Assembly: GCA_011033025.1 (NCBI GenBank)
Contig: WFMF01000033.1
Coordinates: 558,001 to 622,000 of the forward strand
Reading direction: 5' to 3'
Origin: Beroe forskalii
Lineage: Eukaryota; Ctenophora; Nuda; Beroida; Beroidae
Length of the DNA stretch: 64,000 bases
Part shown: positions 25,601-37,600 of the stretch, in pieces
Numbering within the stretch: position 1 is the stretch's first letter
How the letters are laid out: each line of letters starts with the position of its first letter
Made by a program: the position numbers and the translations under genes
The notes under the pieces: model-generated
What the model was told of the DNA's origin: nothing
What the model saw: the letters and a program-made list of their open reading frames with translations, nothing else
The model's database searches: none

Positions 25601-26960
25601 TAAAACCGGTATTTATTGAATTGCTGACTGCAAAGTCGAGCAAACAGTATTACATATTCTTATTATCTTTTGTTTTCAGGGGCCGCCAATCGAATATACC
25701 AGTTTTAATACCAGGCGGTTGAATCACCTCGAACCTCACCATTTTACCCACTTTTTTCTAATCTGTAACCCTAATTACTCGGTTTTATGTTGTATTCGGG
25801 TAGATAAAGAGTATAACATCTGTTGTTTGGTGTGCGGCCTTTGTATCATGATAAATGCAGCCTTTCAAATACTGAAAGCCGCGCACTATTTTCCTGCCGC
25901 AGTGGAATGTGAACTATTTGGACTGCTTAAATTGTATGTTTATTGATTTTTGCTTTTTGTAACTAATAATACTTCTTTTCAACTCTCAAGTAAAGTAACC
26001 AACACATATGAGAGATATAAGCATGTAATAATCATCTCCGGACGTTATATATTATGTGACACTGGGGCTTTCACTCAAATTTCTAGGTTGCCTCACTCCT
26101 TCATGGTCCGATATGAAGTGAAACTGCAGCACTTCCTCACTTTTAGAGGAGTGCAACCGTCTCTGCGGTTAGGTGCACAACTCTCAAAGTGAGAAGGTAC
26201 TATTTCAACATTTTATCTTCATCTAAAACTACCAAACAAAATATAACTCGTAGGTTTTGAATTACCAGCTGAACCATGAGAAACTGAAAGCATGCGTCCT
26301 AAGAAAGAGTTTCTTCCAGTTGTAGGTATACCTTTCTCAAAGTTAAAAAAGTTGCGTCATTTAGTACTGATGAGTTATGTACATATCAGGAACATCTAGT
26401 TACCAACAACCTTAGAATAATAGGATATAGTAGGACTTAGGGAGCAAGTTAAAACGTTCAATGATACGAAAAAGTTTTAAAATCAGTGGGATATAGTAGG
26501 CTTTGAAATTCTTAACTTCACCCTTTTTTTGGTTCTCTGTCACTCGCTACACTGCTCAGGGAGGGTACTGGAAGATGAGCGGGAGGAGCCCCACCTCACT
26601 TCCTTCAAGACGGTGGTACAGACCGTGCAACACCTCCTTCGCAGCAGGTTCAGCTGCCAGCTGGCAAAGACAAAGCTACAACCGGTAATTAAAGACTCAA
26701 GTATTTAATAAGTTAATAGATTATCTAATAAGGTCTTTAATATTTTATTTGATAGGTTATTAAATATGTTTTTTAAAAGGTACCATACTCTGCTCATGTT
26801 TGAATACTATTTACCCATGGGAAAAATAAAGTAGAATTAAAACCGTAATAAATGTATGAATAAAGGAACTTTCAGGCATATTACGTAATGATCACGCAAA
26901 AAATATAAGTTCTATGCGTGCTATGACATTCTTTAAAATATGCATGTTAATTGCGGTTAA
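22651..26960. repeat. copy B of the large duplication
   Basis: Matches copy A in order. It begins at the equivalent of about 15,906 and ends about 26,960, where it continues into the Merlin-type element. It lacks the 2.2 kb insertion of copy A (junction near 25,195) and carries a longer minisatellite (about 23,930-24,560, versus 17,520-17,860 in copy A). The first 1,000 bases contain inflated runs of A, T, C and G, as if poorly base-called. Confidence 0.85.
23930..24560. repeat. minisatellite with ~23-base units
   Basis: Repeated GACACCAGTCTGATGTATCA-type units, many with small changes (ACGTATCAC, TTTATCACT). A shorter form of the same array is at 17,520-17,860 in the other copy, so the array length differs between copies. 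Confidence 0.8.
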
Positions 26961-27118
26961 ACACCTATTTTAAAGAAGCAGCGTTTACAAAAAATCGAAT
27001 GTTACTTTTCACTAAAAGTTTCTGGTTCAAAGTTTCAGTGGCTTGATGCTTCTTTGGTGAGTTATTATCTCTTCGCTGAACTTATTTTGAATTTCCTACA
27101 ACAGGAATGCATGAATAG

Positions 27119-27150
27119 GATAAGAAATCATCAGTCAGATGATTTCTTAT
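27119..27150. repeat. palindrome at the left edge of the Merlin-type element
   Basis: ATAAGAAATCATC and GATGATTTCTTAT are reverse complements around a 5-base centre, directly beside the first terminal repeat base. Confidence 0.7.
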
Positions 27151-27858
27151 CTGTCGACGGACAGTTACCGGTCGGTAACCGGTCGGTTACCGACCACTTA
27201 ACGGTCACTTAACGGTCGGTTAACGGTCGGTTGACGGACGGTTACCGCCCACGGACAGTTACCGGTCGGTTGACGGATACTTAACGGACGGACAGTTACC
27301 GGTCGGTTACCGGTCGGTTACCGGTCGGTTAACGGTCACTTAACGGTCGGTTAACGGACGGTTACCGCCCACGGACAGTTACCGCTCGGTTAACGGTCGG
27401 TTACCGGTCACTTAACGGTCGGTTAACGGTCAGTTACCGCCCACGGGCAGTAACCGGTCGGTTAACGGTCGGTTACCGGTCACTTAATGGTCGGTTAACG
27501 GACGGTTACCGCCCACGGACAGTTACCGGTCGGTTAACGGTCGGTTACCGGTCACTTAACGGTCGGTTAACGGACGGTTACCGCCCACGGACAGTTACCG
27601 GTCGGTTAACGGTCGGTTACCGGTCACTTAACGGTCGGTTAACGGTCAGTTACCGCCCACGGACAGTTACCGGTCGGTTAACGGTCGGTTACCGATCACT
27701 TAACGGTCGGTTAACGAACGGATACCGCCCACGGACAGTTACCGGTCGGTTAACGGTCGGTTACCGGTCACTTAACGGTCGGTTAACGGACGGTTACCGC
27801 CCACGGGCAGTAACCGGTCGGTTAACGGTCAGTGACCGGTCACTTAACGGCCGGTTAG
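27151..27858 (+). repeat. left terminal minisatellite array of the Merlin-type element
   Basis: Higher-order repeat of about 70 bases built from 10-13 base units, each ending with the block GGTTACCGCCCACGGACAGT. The right array is the inverted counterpart. Confidence 0.85.
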
Positions 27859-28228
27859 TGTCACAATCAATTGAATGCGATATATATTAATTAACTAGCA
27901 TATTATCTAATTGATAAACTATCGTTTACAAATAAAATAAAAACTAAACGAGAAGTAACCTCTAGTTTAGTAAGGTGGGAAATACCAATTTCATCACGTA
28001 TATAGCTAGTAATGTCGTTGTGCCATAACATGAAGGTGTAAAATCTCACGATAGGAACATGGGGATTTCACGAGGATTTTTTTGTAGCAATGGTTAGTAT
28101 CATTAAAAAAATAGCACCTTTTCCGGAGCAGAGGCCAGAGAAACCCTTTCAGCTTCATAATTTCCTTTAATCGTCAGTGCAGTTCTCATCTCTTCACTTC
28201 TACTACGAGTACATGACATGTCCTGGAG

Positions 28229-28713
28229 GTTGATGCGAATCCAAATTCGGGAAGAGGAAGTATACTCGGGGACGACGTGTTAAGGGGAAGTGGGTGCTTG
28301 GTGGTTGCTGTCGGAACAGCGGGGACTGTTTCCTTGTTGAGTGTCCAGGGAACAGGCGAGATAAATACACACTCATCCGTCTCATCAAGAAGTAAGTTTA
28401 AGCAGGAACTGTCATCCTGACAGACGGCTCCCTTTCTCATCACGGCTTCACCCGTCTGGTGGTCAACCAAAGAAGAGGCTTCGTGGACCTACTCACTGTT
28501 GAACACACCAACACCTGTGAGGGCATGTGGTTTCATGCCAAGAAGCACAGGCGGCTTGGAACTGGACAAAGCCGATCAAACTCCTCTAGCATGGCGATTG
28601 CTCTGTGTGTATTCATGTGGGTGAAGAAGCGAAACCTTACCAGAACTGGTCCTTCCATCATACAGAACTTCAGCAAGGAGATCCCTGAACTGATGAGACG
28701 AATTTTTGATTAA
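28229..28713 (+). pseudogene. Merlin/IS1016-type DDE transposase, broken
   Basis: Reading along the plus strand across lesions gives the catalytic core of the IS1595/ISXO2-like family. The first Asp is in EVD (about 28,232), followed, after a 2-base insertion, by ESKFGKRKYTRGRRVKGKW and GNRRDKYTLIRLIKK. The second Asp is in TVILTDG (about 28,423). The Glu is in HTNTCEGMWFHAKK (28,519-28,521), and FMWVKKRNL follows. The 2-base insertion after the first Asp and two in-frame TAA codons near 28,392-28,400 make it non-functional. The family joins transposon ends by DDE chemistry. The only long open part is the C-terminal third (28,459-28,713). Confidence 0.85.
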
Positions 28714-29097
28714 GTTATATAATATCGTATTTTACCGTATAATTGATTTAAACTTTGTTTTATTAGCTGATGCTCTGATGCGGCGTAATGGGGGGGCTAA
28801 TTCATATAATTTAAATGTTAAAATTTCCTACTTAGTGCAACATTCACTTACCCATGATAAACGGATGGCAATTTCTTACTCATCAGTTAAACGGTGTGCC
28901 ATATATTATATTTATAAGTGTTTGTCAATGGAAATATATTATACATCATCATCTAATAAGTGCCATTAAAGCATTAAAATTGGTTTTTAACTAATTACAT
29001 AATCATGTAGCATCCGAATGGAGAGAGGGTTTGCGATTGCTGACTGATGAGAGGGGGTTTGAGGGTCTGGAAAAACAATTGAGATGCTTAAAACGGC

Positions 29098-29632
29098 CTT
29101 TAGCGACCAGTAACTGACCTTGGGCGGTAACCGTTCGTTAACCGACCGTTAAATGACCGGTAACCGACCGGTAACTGTCCGTAACCGAGCGGTAACCGTC
29201 CGTTAACCGACCGTTAACGTCCGTTAAGTGACCGACCGGTAACCGACCGTTAACCGACCGGTAACTGCTCGTGGGCGTTAACCGTCCGTTAACCGACCGT
29301 TGACCGGTAACCGACCGTTAACGGTATCTCCGTGGGCGGTAACCGTACGTTAACCGACCAGTAACTGCCCGTGGGCGGTAACCGTCCGTTAACCGACCGT
29401 TAACCGACCGTTAAAGGACCGGTAACTGTCTGTGGGCGGTAACCGTCCGTTAACCGACCGTTAAGTGACCGGTAACCGACCGGTAACTGTCCGTCCGTTA
29501 AGTGTCCGTTAACCGACCGGTAACTGTCCGTGGGCGGTAACCGTCCGTTAACCGACCGTTAACCGACCGTTAACTGACCGGTAACCGACCGATAACCGAC
29601 CGTTAACCGACCGGTAACTGTCCGTCGACAGA
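29098..29632 (-). repeat. right terminal minisatellite array of the Merlin-type element
   Basis: Inverted counterpart of the left array: CCGTTAACCGACCGGTAACT-type units with the block CGTGGGCGGTAACCGTCCG. It is somewhat shorter than the left array. Confidence 0.85.
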
Positions 29633-31022
29633 TTACCAAATTGCGCAGTACACTTCATGTCGTAGTGAAATCATTTTAACTCTCTCACTGTGAGTGTCTT
29701 GTGCGTTGTTCACTTAACAAGCTCGTGGTATATTTTCTGAGGAATGAGTCTTCTCCTCATCTAGCAGATCATACTCCTCATCCTGTGCTTCAGTGGGGAC
29801 ATATTACCTGATAATCGTCACATATTCCCCTTTATTTTGTGGTGTGCAGAACCATTCTCCCTATCTGAAATATGATCCTCTCCTGAACCAATGAGTGTTC
29901 ATAAGAAGGTTCGTTTTCATGCCTCTTTATTAATGGAATTGAAGGGACTTTGTCACTTGAAATAACCATTATATTATTGATATATCATTGAGCTATATTA
30001 CATAGCCATATATTAATGTAATTGATGGTTGTTAAGCTCACGCGCCACATATCGGCTTTTAACTCGTGTACATTAATACTTATGCATCCGAAATCATAAT
30101 TGATGTTCTCTAATCGGACAAGCATCGCTTGATAGCTGCTCCTGCACAACGTATTTAATAATATATTGAAATGAGAGTGCTGTGTATCATTTGCTTGCTG
30201 TGTTGTTGGTAAGTTTTGCTTGCTCACATTTCGTCAACACTCATCTATGTAATATTATTATTCTGTGTACCATTTCATGGTTTAGGATATACCTTGGAAA
30301 ATTTTTTAGGTAAGTTGAATTGCTGAATTGTTAGTGTGAAATGGCACGAGATAATTTCAAAATTTTCCATGAATTTTCGAGTATCTTCCACCGTCTACAT
30401 ATATCACACAACAATTTTAACATTGTACCACTTGATTTATCACTCAGCATGGTGGATTGCAGCAACTGCAGCAATTTTAACAGAACTTTACCGTAATTAG
30501 AAGTACTAGCAGTCTAAATATCCGGTAGCCTAGCAACCACCCCAAATTGTATAATACATTCCGGTGAAAACTGAACCCTCTCCTTAACGTTTCGTTCATT
30601 GTTTGTAATGATGCTGTTTTTACCGGGTGCCATGGCAACGACAGCTTGTACGCTAGTGAAAGTGCACGCTACTTGACACATTGAAGAGTTTTAAAGCAGT
30701 CAACGTACGGCCGAGTTAAATTAACTATTCAAAGAATCTAAGAATAGAATTTCTGGAGTGAATTTGAAAATTGTACGTCTATTTATTAAATTAATCGATT
30801 TACAAAATTGATTCATTCTTTTGATCCGGATAATTTGGCGAAAAGCCAAAAAAGGTTTTTGGCTGTGACACGATCAGTAATCATGGATAATGTGGTATTG
30901 CAATAGCTGATAACATAGCACTTGGCGCAAATTACCAAAATTCTAAAAATTCGGCCCGCTGAGCACAAGACTAATGGGAAAATAAAAACTATACAATTAT
31001 ACATCTCTAGATTCTGGATGTA

Positions 31023-31558
31023 CCGGGTGTTCACGGCAGTTGTTCCTAACTTTGAGCGACGATTGTGGGAGAACCAAAGCAGATAGGCTTACCAAACTTT
31101 GAAAAATGGTTCAAAATGGCTATGAAATAGTGACTAGCTATCCCAGCTAAATTTTTTTGATGATTTTGTCCCCGTTCACCTAGGGCCTTGTTGTTTATGT
31201 TTCGTTGTGACTTGTGCTGCAGTACGCGTACGGCGTGTTTATGCTTTTTACATAATTGGTCATAAAATCAAAACGACTTATTGGATCTTTCTGAAATTTT
31301 TACACAGTGTTAATTAGATGTCAGAGTTCATCCAACCAAAATTTCAAGGCCCTAGGTGACCGGGAACATGTCGAACTTCTTACGTCCAGTATGGCAATAT
31401 TAAAAAGAAAATCATCAAAAAAATCAGCTGGGATAGCTAGTCACTATTTTGTAGCCATTTTGAACCATTTTTCAAAGTTTGGTAAGCCTATCTGCTTTGG
31501 TTATCCCACAATCGTCGCTCAAAGTTAGGAACAACTGCCGTGAACACTGAACACCCGG
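31023..31558. mobile_element. foldback MITE with TA target duplication
   Basis: Inverted arms of about 130 bases (31,023-31,155 and 31,424-31,558) begin CCGGGTGTTCACGGCAGTTG. TA stands directly outside both ends (31,021-31,022 and 31,559-31,560). The right end has a local 7-base duplication (TGAACAC twice). There is no coding capacity. TA duplication suggests mobilisation by a Tc1/mariner-like or other TA-targeting transposase. It lies some 20 bases upstream of the first visible exon region of the WD-repeat gene. Confidence 0.85.
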
Positions 31559-31604
31559 TATCATATCACTCGTGTTTCAGACGACCCCCTCGACTGACGA
31601 CACT

Positions 31605-34600
31605 ATGAAAGGCGGAGAACCTACAGAACGTAGGGCCAGCAACCAGGAGGCGGTTATTCAGAGGTAAGCGTTTTCTCGCAGTATTATAAGCTTTTTTCAG
31701 AACCATGTCATTACGTGTTTTTGGAGTGTGTGTACCATGCCATTGGCCATTACACGGAGCTTGAAAGAGTGTCTCCAATAAGTGTCAAGAATATGTGGAC
31801 CGCTGGAGTAATTAGTCTCTGTCAGCTGCTCCATTGTTTTCCTATCATTACTTGCTTGTTGATACTTTGATATGATGCTTTGAGCTCCTGTCTGTAAAAG
31901 TTTTCTCTGCCTCTGCTATTTGTTTGTCATATCTTAACGGTAAAACTTTGTCATATCAAGGCAAGGTTTTCGATCGATGTTAAATTTTGAGTCTGATTTT
32001 TTTAAATCGTTGTTGCATTCCCCTCTATTCTCTAAATTCCACCCCGTAGTTACGATACGAAAGACAACATCCAGCTGGCGGAACATGTCACAATCAAGGA
32101 CCTCAAGGAGCTGATGAACCACTTCTCAGCCGGTAAAGACGGGAAGCCCTCCTCTGCCATATCCCTCGACAAGAAGCAGTTCATGAGCGCAATCACGGAG
32201 CTGCTGGAGAACTCCCAGTGGGAATACCTCTTAGGAAGCCCAGAGTGGGAGAAGCAGCTAGACTTGCTCTTTAATAAGGTGAATTGTGACAAAAACAGCT
32301 AGACTTGCTCTTCAATAAGGTTGATAACTTGATAGACACAAAAATTCCCCGAATCATTCTCCAATAAGGTGACAAAAAAGCTAGACTTGGTCTTCAGTGA
32401 CAAAACAGCTACACAGTGACAAAACAGCTACACCAAGTAATTAAATGACATTCACATAGCGACAGCTAAAGAAGCCTCACAGACCATGGTAACCAGCTGT
32501 CCATATACTACCTTTATATCGCCAGGTGGATGCGTCGTGTGACGGGCTGGTAGACTGGAATGAGTTCTGCACGTACATGCTGCTGCAGTACCAGGAAAAG
32601 GACGCAGTGCACAGCAGGAAGGCGCCCTTCAAGAGGGAGGAGAAGTACGTTAAGGACAGTGCCAGCAAGGAGACCATCACGAGGGTCTGCTACGCTAACA
32701 ACCCCAGCAGATACCTCAGCGTCACCAGGGTCAGTGCCCGTTATGTGTCACTAGGGTCAGTGCCCGTTATATGTCACCAGGGTCAGTGCCCGTTATATGT
32801 CACCAGGGTCAGTGCCCGTTATATGTCACCAGGGTCAGTGCCCGTTATATGTCGCCAGGGTCAGTGCCCGTTATGTGTCACTAGGGTCAGTGCCCGTTAT
32901 ATGTCACCAGGGTCAGTGCCCGTTATATGTCACCAGGGTCAGTGCCCGTTATATGGCCCGGGATTAAGGGGGTATTTCAATATTAAATCACGCTGAAAAC
33001 ACGAATAATGTAGTATTGAGAATTCTGCTAAATGCTGTTTAGTGTTTAATAGTCAGGGACGAATTGGTCAATATATAAATCCCGTGCATATGGAGTGTTA
33101 ATAAGGAGTTAGGAACGGTTTCGTGTACTTTAGACTATTCTGAATCGATTTAGACCTGCCGCCAATTTTTTTTTCGATGGCGTCACCCATTTTTGGCCAC
33201 GCCCATTTTTGTCCTATCGCAGACCCACGTCAGATCATCAAAATGTTATTTTTTCACAAATATGGCATGTAGGGTATCGAAATAGGGGTTTTTTGGGACG
33301 AGAAACACGATGCAACTATTGTTTTTAGCCCTAAGTGTTCCCAATTTAAGATAAGGTGACCACACCCACTTTTTATCAGTATGCGTATGCGAAAATGATG
33401 CAAATTTTAAGATTGACTTTCTTATAGCATGTAGGGTATCGGAATAGGGGTTTTTTGGGACGAGAAACACGATGCAACTATTGTTTTCAGCCCTAAGTGT
33501 TTCCATTTTAAGATAAGGTGACCACACCCACTTTTTATCAGTACGCGTATGCGAAAATGATGCAAATTTTAAGATTGACTTTCCTATAGCATGTAGGGTA
33601 TCAAAAGAGGGGTTTTTTGGGACGAGAAACACGATGCAACTATTGTTTTCAGCCCTAAGTGTTTCCAATTTAAGATAAGGTGACCACACCCACTTTTAAT
33701 ATCAGTACGCGTATGCGAAAATGATGCAAATTTTAAGATTGACTTTCCTATAGCATGTAGGGTATCAAAATAGGGTTTTTTTGGGACGAGAAACACGATG
33801 CAACTATTGCTTTAAGCTCTAAGCGTTTCCATTTTAAGATAAGGTGGCCACGCTCTCTTCAGATAATTGTGCAAAGGCAAAAATGACGAAAAATCAAAGT
33901 GGGTTATTTGGAACCAGTGTTTTCATTTTGAACCATGGTTACCACTCCTACGAGTCATTATCACCTGAAGACTGGAAAGAAATCAAATCTTGATAGAAGC
34001 ATTCATATAACAAAATCGGTATTATCCTTGTATAGGCTTACAGAGATACAAATATGAAATGTGCATTGGATGGCATAAGATATATAAATAGAGTCAAAAA
34101 GGGACAATATCAGTATTAATACTGTAAAGGGATGGTTCCACAATCAACACATTGGTTATCAATGTTGTAGGTAATTTGAATCCAGGTTACTCACATCGAG
34201 ATTACGATTCCTCAACTGCAGTAGTTGCTTACCTTACCTTATCTTTGATGTGGAATCATTGACTGTGGATGTCTCGATCAGCTTATGAAATATTACTTAA
34301 CTTTCGTTCGAGGCTTGTGATTTCGATTGAAGGTGGTGCTGATATCAACGATGTTGTTTTTACTGATGAAGAGTTGGCAGCATCAATTTTGGTATACGCA
34401 ATAATACGGGTAGGTAGTTATTCTTCTAAATTAGAACCATGAAATGTATATTATTTTCATGAATGTATGTTGAATTCTTTGGAAGGATGCCCTAAATCGT
34501 GTTACATAAGTTTACTCCAGGAAGTAAGTTTTGCGATACTTGAAACTTCACCTTATCACTTTTTCCTAGAAAAATAGTTGGAAATGCATGAAGTGTCTGG

Positions 34601-37600
34601 AACGGTTAATTTCTGTTCATCACAAAGTAGAGGACACTGAACTTCGTCATAAGATCATCCAATGGCTTATAACTTACAAGGATACCAGACAAGGTCCAAT
34701 TCTTGTACGTAGAAAGCTTGCACCCTTGAAAGGGTGGGACCCAGAAACATTGTACTTGGAATACATCAACTTTAACAGTTTATGGAAACAGTTCATTGGT
34801 GTTGCTGTCACAGGTTTGATTTCTACTTTTCTATTCGAATTTCATTTCATTCGAACCAAAAAACGATCAATCATAGAGCATAAAATATTAACAAAAAATG
34901 CCACATTTTTAAATTCATTCTGCTTTTTGATGAACTACCAATATTGCAGCAAAGACATCAGTATCGGTGGAGGGTATAGCATGTCTTCTGTACCCTTCCA
35001 ATTTTCCCGAACTCATGCAGCAGCATGGAAACATATGGTTTGGTGATGTACGAGATAATAGAAGTATTAATGAATCTCCATTGGTTGAAATCACTCTTCT
35101 AGAGACAGTTCCCTACACGGACTGGGAAAGTGAATTACCGCCCAGAGGAAATTGATCTGCTGTATGCAGATCATGAAGAACCGGTTTGTCTTTTAGTTTC
35201 AGGACAACTTGATAGCTTTGAATCGATGAATGGAATAGCATCAGTCAGCCAATATGTAACCATCTACTATATGGAAGATTAAAGTGTTGAGTATTTAGTG
35301 CTAGTTTTCTGCTAGTAGTGATTCGGCAATAATTTCATAACAATCATTGCAGGCAGCAAGACGATCTGGAGTTCTCGACTTAGAATTATGCATTTATTGC
35401 CAAGAAAGAAAGCGTGATGAGAAAACAAGTATGTATAATAGTATAATGTAGTCATTTGAAGTTTATTTAAGCTGTGTGGCTGACAACACTACTGTAATTT
35501 AAGTGACTATCCAGTATCCACTATCATTTGGTGTGAAACATGAATCTCGCCTCGGTTTCATCAAACTCTAACTCATCTTCAGGTAAGTTCACCAAGAAAG
35601 AATCTTTGAAGCGATGTTTGGATTCAGTTCATGAAAGAGCTAAGTATGGGGATCAAGTTGTTCTACAGATTTGTGGCCCTTTGTTGTCTTCAAAAGTCAG
35701 TTTAGAGACAATGTTTAAAAAGGGCTGCTATCACCGTTCTTGTTATAAACGCTTCAATTCAAAGCAACACTTGGAGAGAGCCAAGCAGCGCTATGAAACA
35801 GGTATTTTGTCAAATAGTTGCAGTATAATTGAATATGAAAGTTAATTGAGAATTATCGTATCAGATTTCCTATAATTATATTGGTCTGGCAAAGTAGGTA
35901 GTGTCAGAAAAATTAGTACTGTCATATCGATAAGTTGATTGAGGGTGATATTCATTCAATAGGAGAACCTGGAAGTCTGGTACGTGGCCCTGGTCGCCCC
36001 TCTGACAGCAACTCGCAAACAGACGATTCTAGACCACTCCCAGGCGATTTGCCTGGACCTAGGGTGCTTAGGTCTAGGATGGAACCTGTCGACAAGGAAT
36101 TGTAAGTCAATATTTTGTTCGGCAATATCTTTAAATATCATTCATGGAGATATTAAATATTGATTTATCTCTTGATCGGTGGAACGATTTACTTCTTCTT
36201 ATTTCATTGCACTTCTAGCGATAATTGAGTTATCCTTAGGCTGAGACTATATTTTTCAGGTGTATTATCAATCTTGATGATGAAAGTGAAGGAAAACTGC
36301 ATCTTGTTCAGACCAAGAAGACTTGCAATGATTTAGAGTTTATTGCTAGGAACACAACTGACAACGCACTCAAGTTAAGGCTCCTGTCCAACCATGGTGC
36401 CTTAGATGCGACAGCTGGTGATGTAAAATATCATTTGCATTGCTTGGTTAAGAAGTTAAGAGAATGTGGTAGAGATGAATCAAAGAAAACAGACAGTATT
36501 ACAGTACACACCACAGCAGAGATGACATTCATTGTATGGGTTATGCGTGAGTTTGCCACAGCAAATCATGAAATATATTTAACTATGGCCCAGCTCCATG
36601 ATAAATTCATTGAAATCATCACTGATCTATTTGGATCAGAACCTGTCCCAGACAAATATATATCTCGATATTATCGAGTTGCTCTGAAAAATCTTATTGA
36701 ATCAAACTTATCCGGACTTTCTTTTGTGAAATCTCCTCGAATGAATGAGCCAGAAAGACTTATTTCACAGTCATTAGTGAGCTGGAGTGTTGATGCTGCT
36801 CTCAAGAAAGATGAACAACTTTGGAAATTATTTGAGGTATCTGCACAAATCAGGGATAAGATAACAGAATCTAGTTCAAACAGCTGGAACTTCTGTGGTG
36901 ATTTCTCTACAATGAGCATCCCCTTAGAACTAATCCTTCTATTACGGTGGATAATGTTTGGAAATAAGGAGTTAGAACTTGCTAAGGAGTATGATGTAAA
37001 GAACTCAGTTAAAATTGTTGCAAATCTTGTCATCAAAAACTTTAAAACTAGTCGGGCTATTAATCGTAGTGTTGTGACAGCAGTTAACAAAGATCAAATG
37101 AAAAGGGAGCGACGTTTCTATCGTAATGAAACCCCATTATCTGTTGGACTCAGTCTCTCAGTACATACAAGATCAAGAGACAAGTCACAAATAGAAATGC
37201 TTTCGTCGCTTAATCTTGGATGCAGTTATCAGAAGTTATTGGAGATTGATAGGAGCATCCTGAATTATGTCATGAATGAGTGCTTTCATGACAGTGGTAA
37301 GGTATTCATTCCAGCAACAATTGCTCCAGACAAGAGAGTATTCTTTGCAATTGACAATAGTGACTTTCTTCGTGATACAAAAGATGGAAAGAATCAACAA
37401 AACTATACCATTGCAGTTGTTTTTCAGAATGGAGCGAATGTAGATAAATCAGGACTTCGACAGAAACTTTTACGAGGTAAGGAACTCCCAAAAACACCAA
37501 TGACTCTTCCTTCAAGTGTTACTATAAACGAAGACTTACCTGCTCCTAAGCCTGGCCCAAACTCAACGCCAATTCATAATTTCCGAGGAACAATTCATTT

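Larger units (their letters stand above)
27151..29632 (+). mobile_element. degenerate Merlin-type (IS1016/IS1595-related) DNA transposon
   Basis: The element is bounded by exact inverted termini (CTGTCGACGGACAGTTACCG at the left, its complement at the right). Each terminus leads into a long array of short GGTTAACGGTC / GGTTACCGGTC units: left 27,151-27,858 and right 29,098-29,632, in opposite orientation. A broken transposase gene lies between. I could not see a clear 8-9 bp target duplication, which Merlin elements normally make, so the outermost ends may have been altered. Confidence 0.8.

Noticed and set aside
27151..27858. CRISPR-like array of short repeats
   Set aside because: The units are contiguous with no unique spacers, are mirrored at the other end of a transposon, and the sequence is eukaryotic.
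32526..32996. Extended 156-codon frame running from exon 3 through the minisatellite
   Set aside because: The true exon ends at 32,729, because the phase-0 join to 41,444 restores a WD-type blade; the rest is the repeat read in frame.
33246..33796. Long open frames on the minus strand in the left arm of the 8.4 kb element (and the mirrored plus-strand frame at 40,855-41,241)
   Set aside because: They follow the tandem ~162-base unit, whose length is a multiple of three, lie in terminal repeats and show no protein family features.
34588..35155. A separate small gene upstream of the transposon's large frame
   Set aside because: Exon phases join these segments to the zinc-finger exons and the large frame, so I treat them as one gene, allowing for one frameshift.
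36435..36437. Start codon of the large transposon frame at 36,435
   Set aside because: That position is TTG; the frame is open upstream to an acceptor at 36,258-36,259 and continues a protein begun at the ATG at 34,269.
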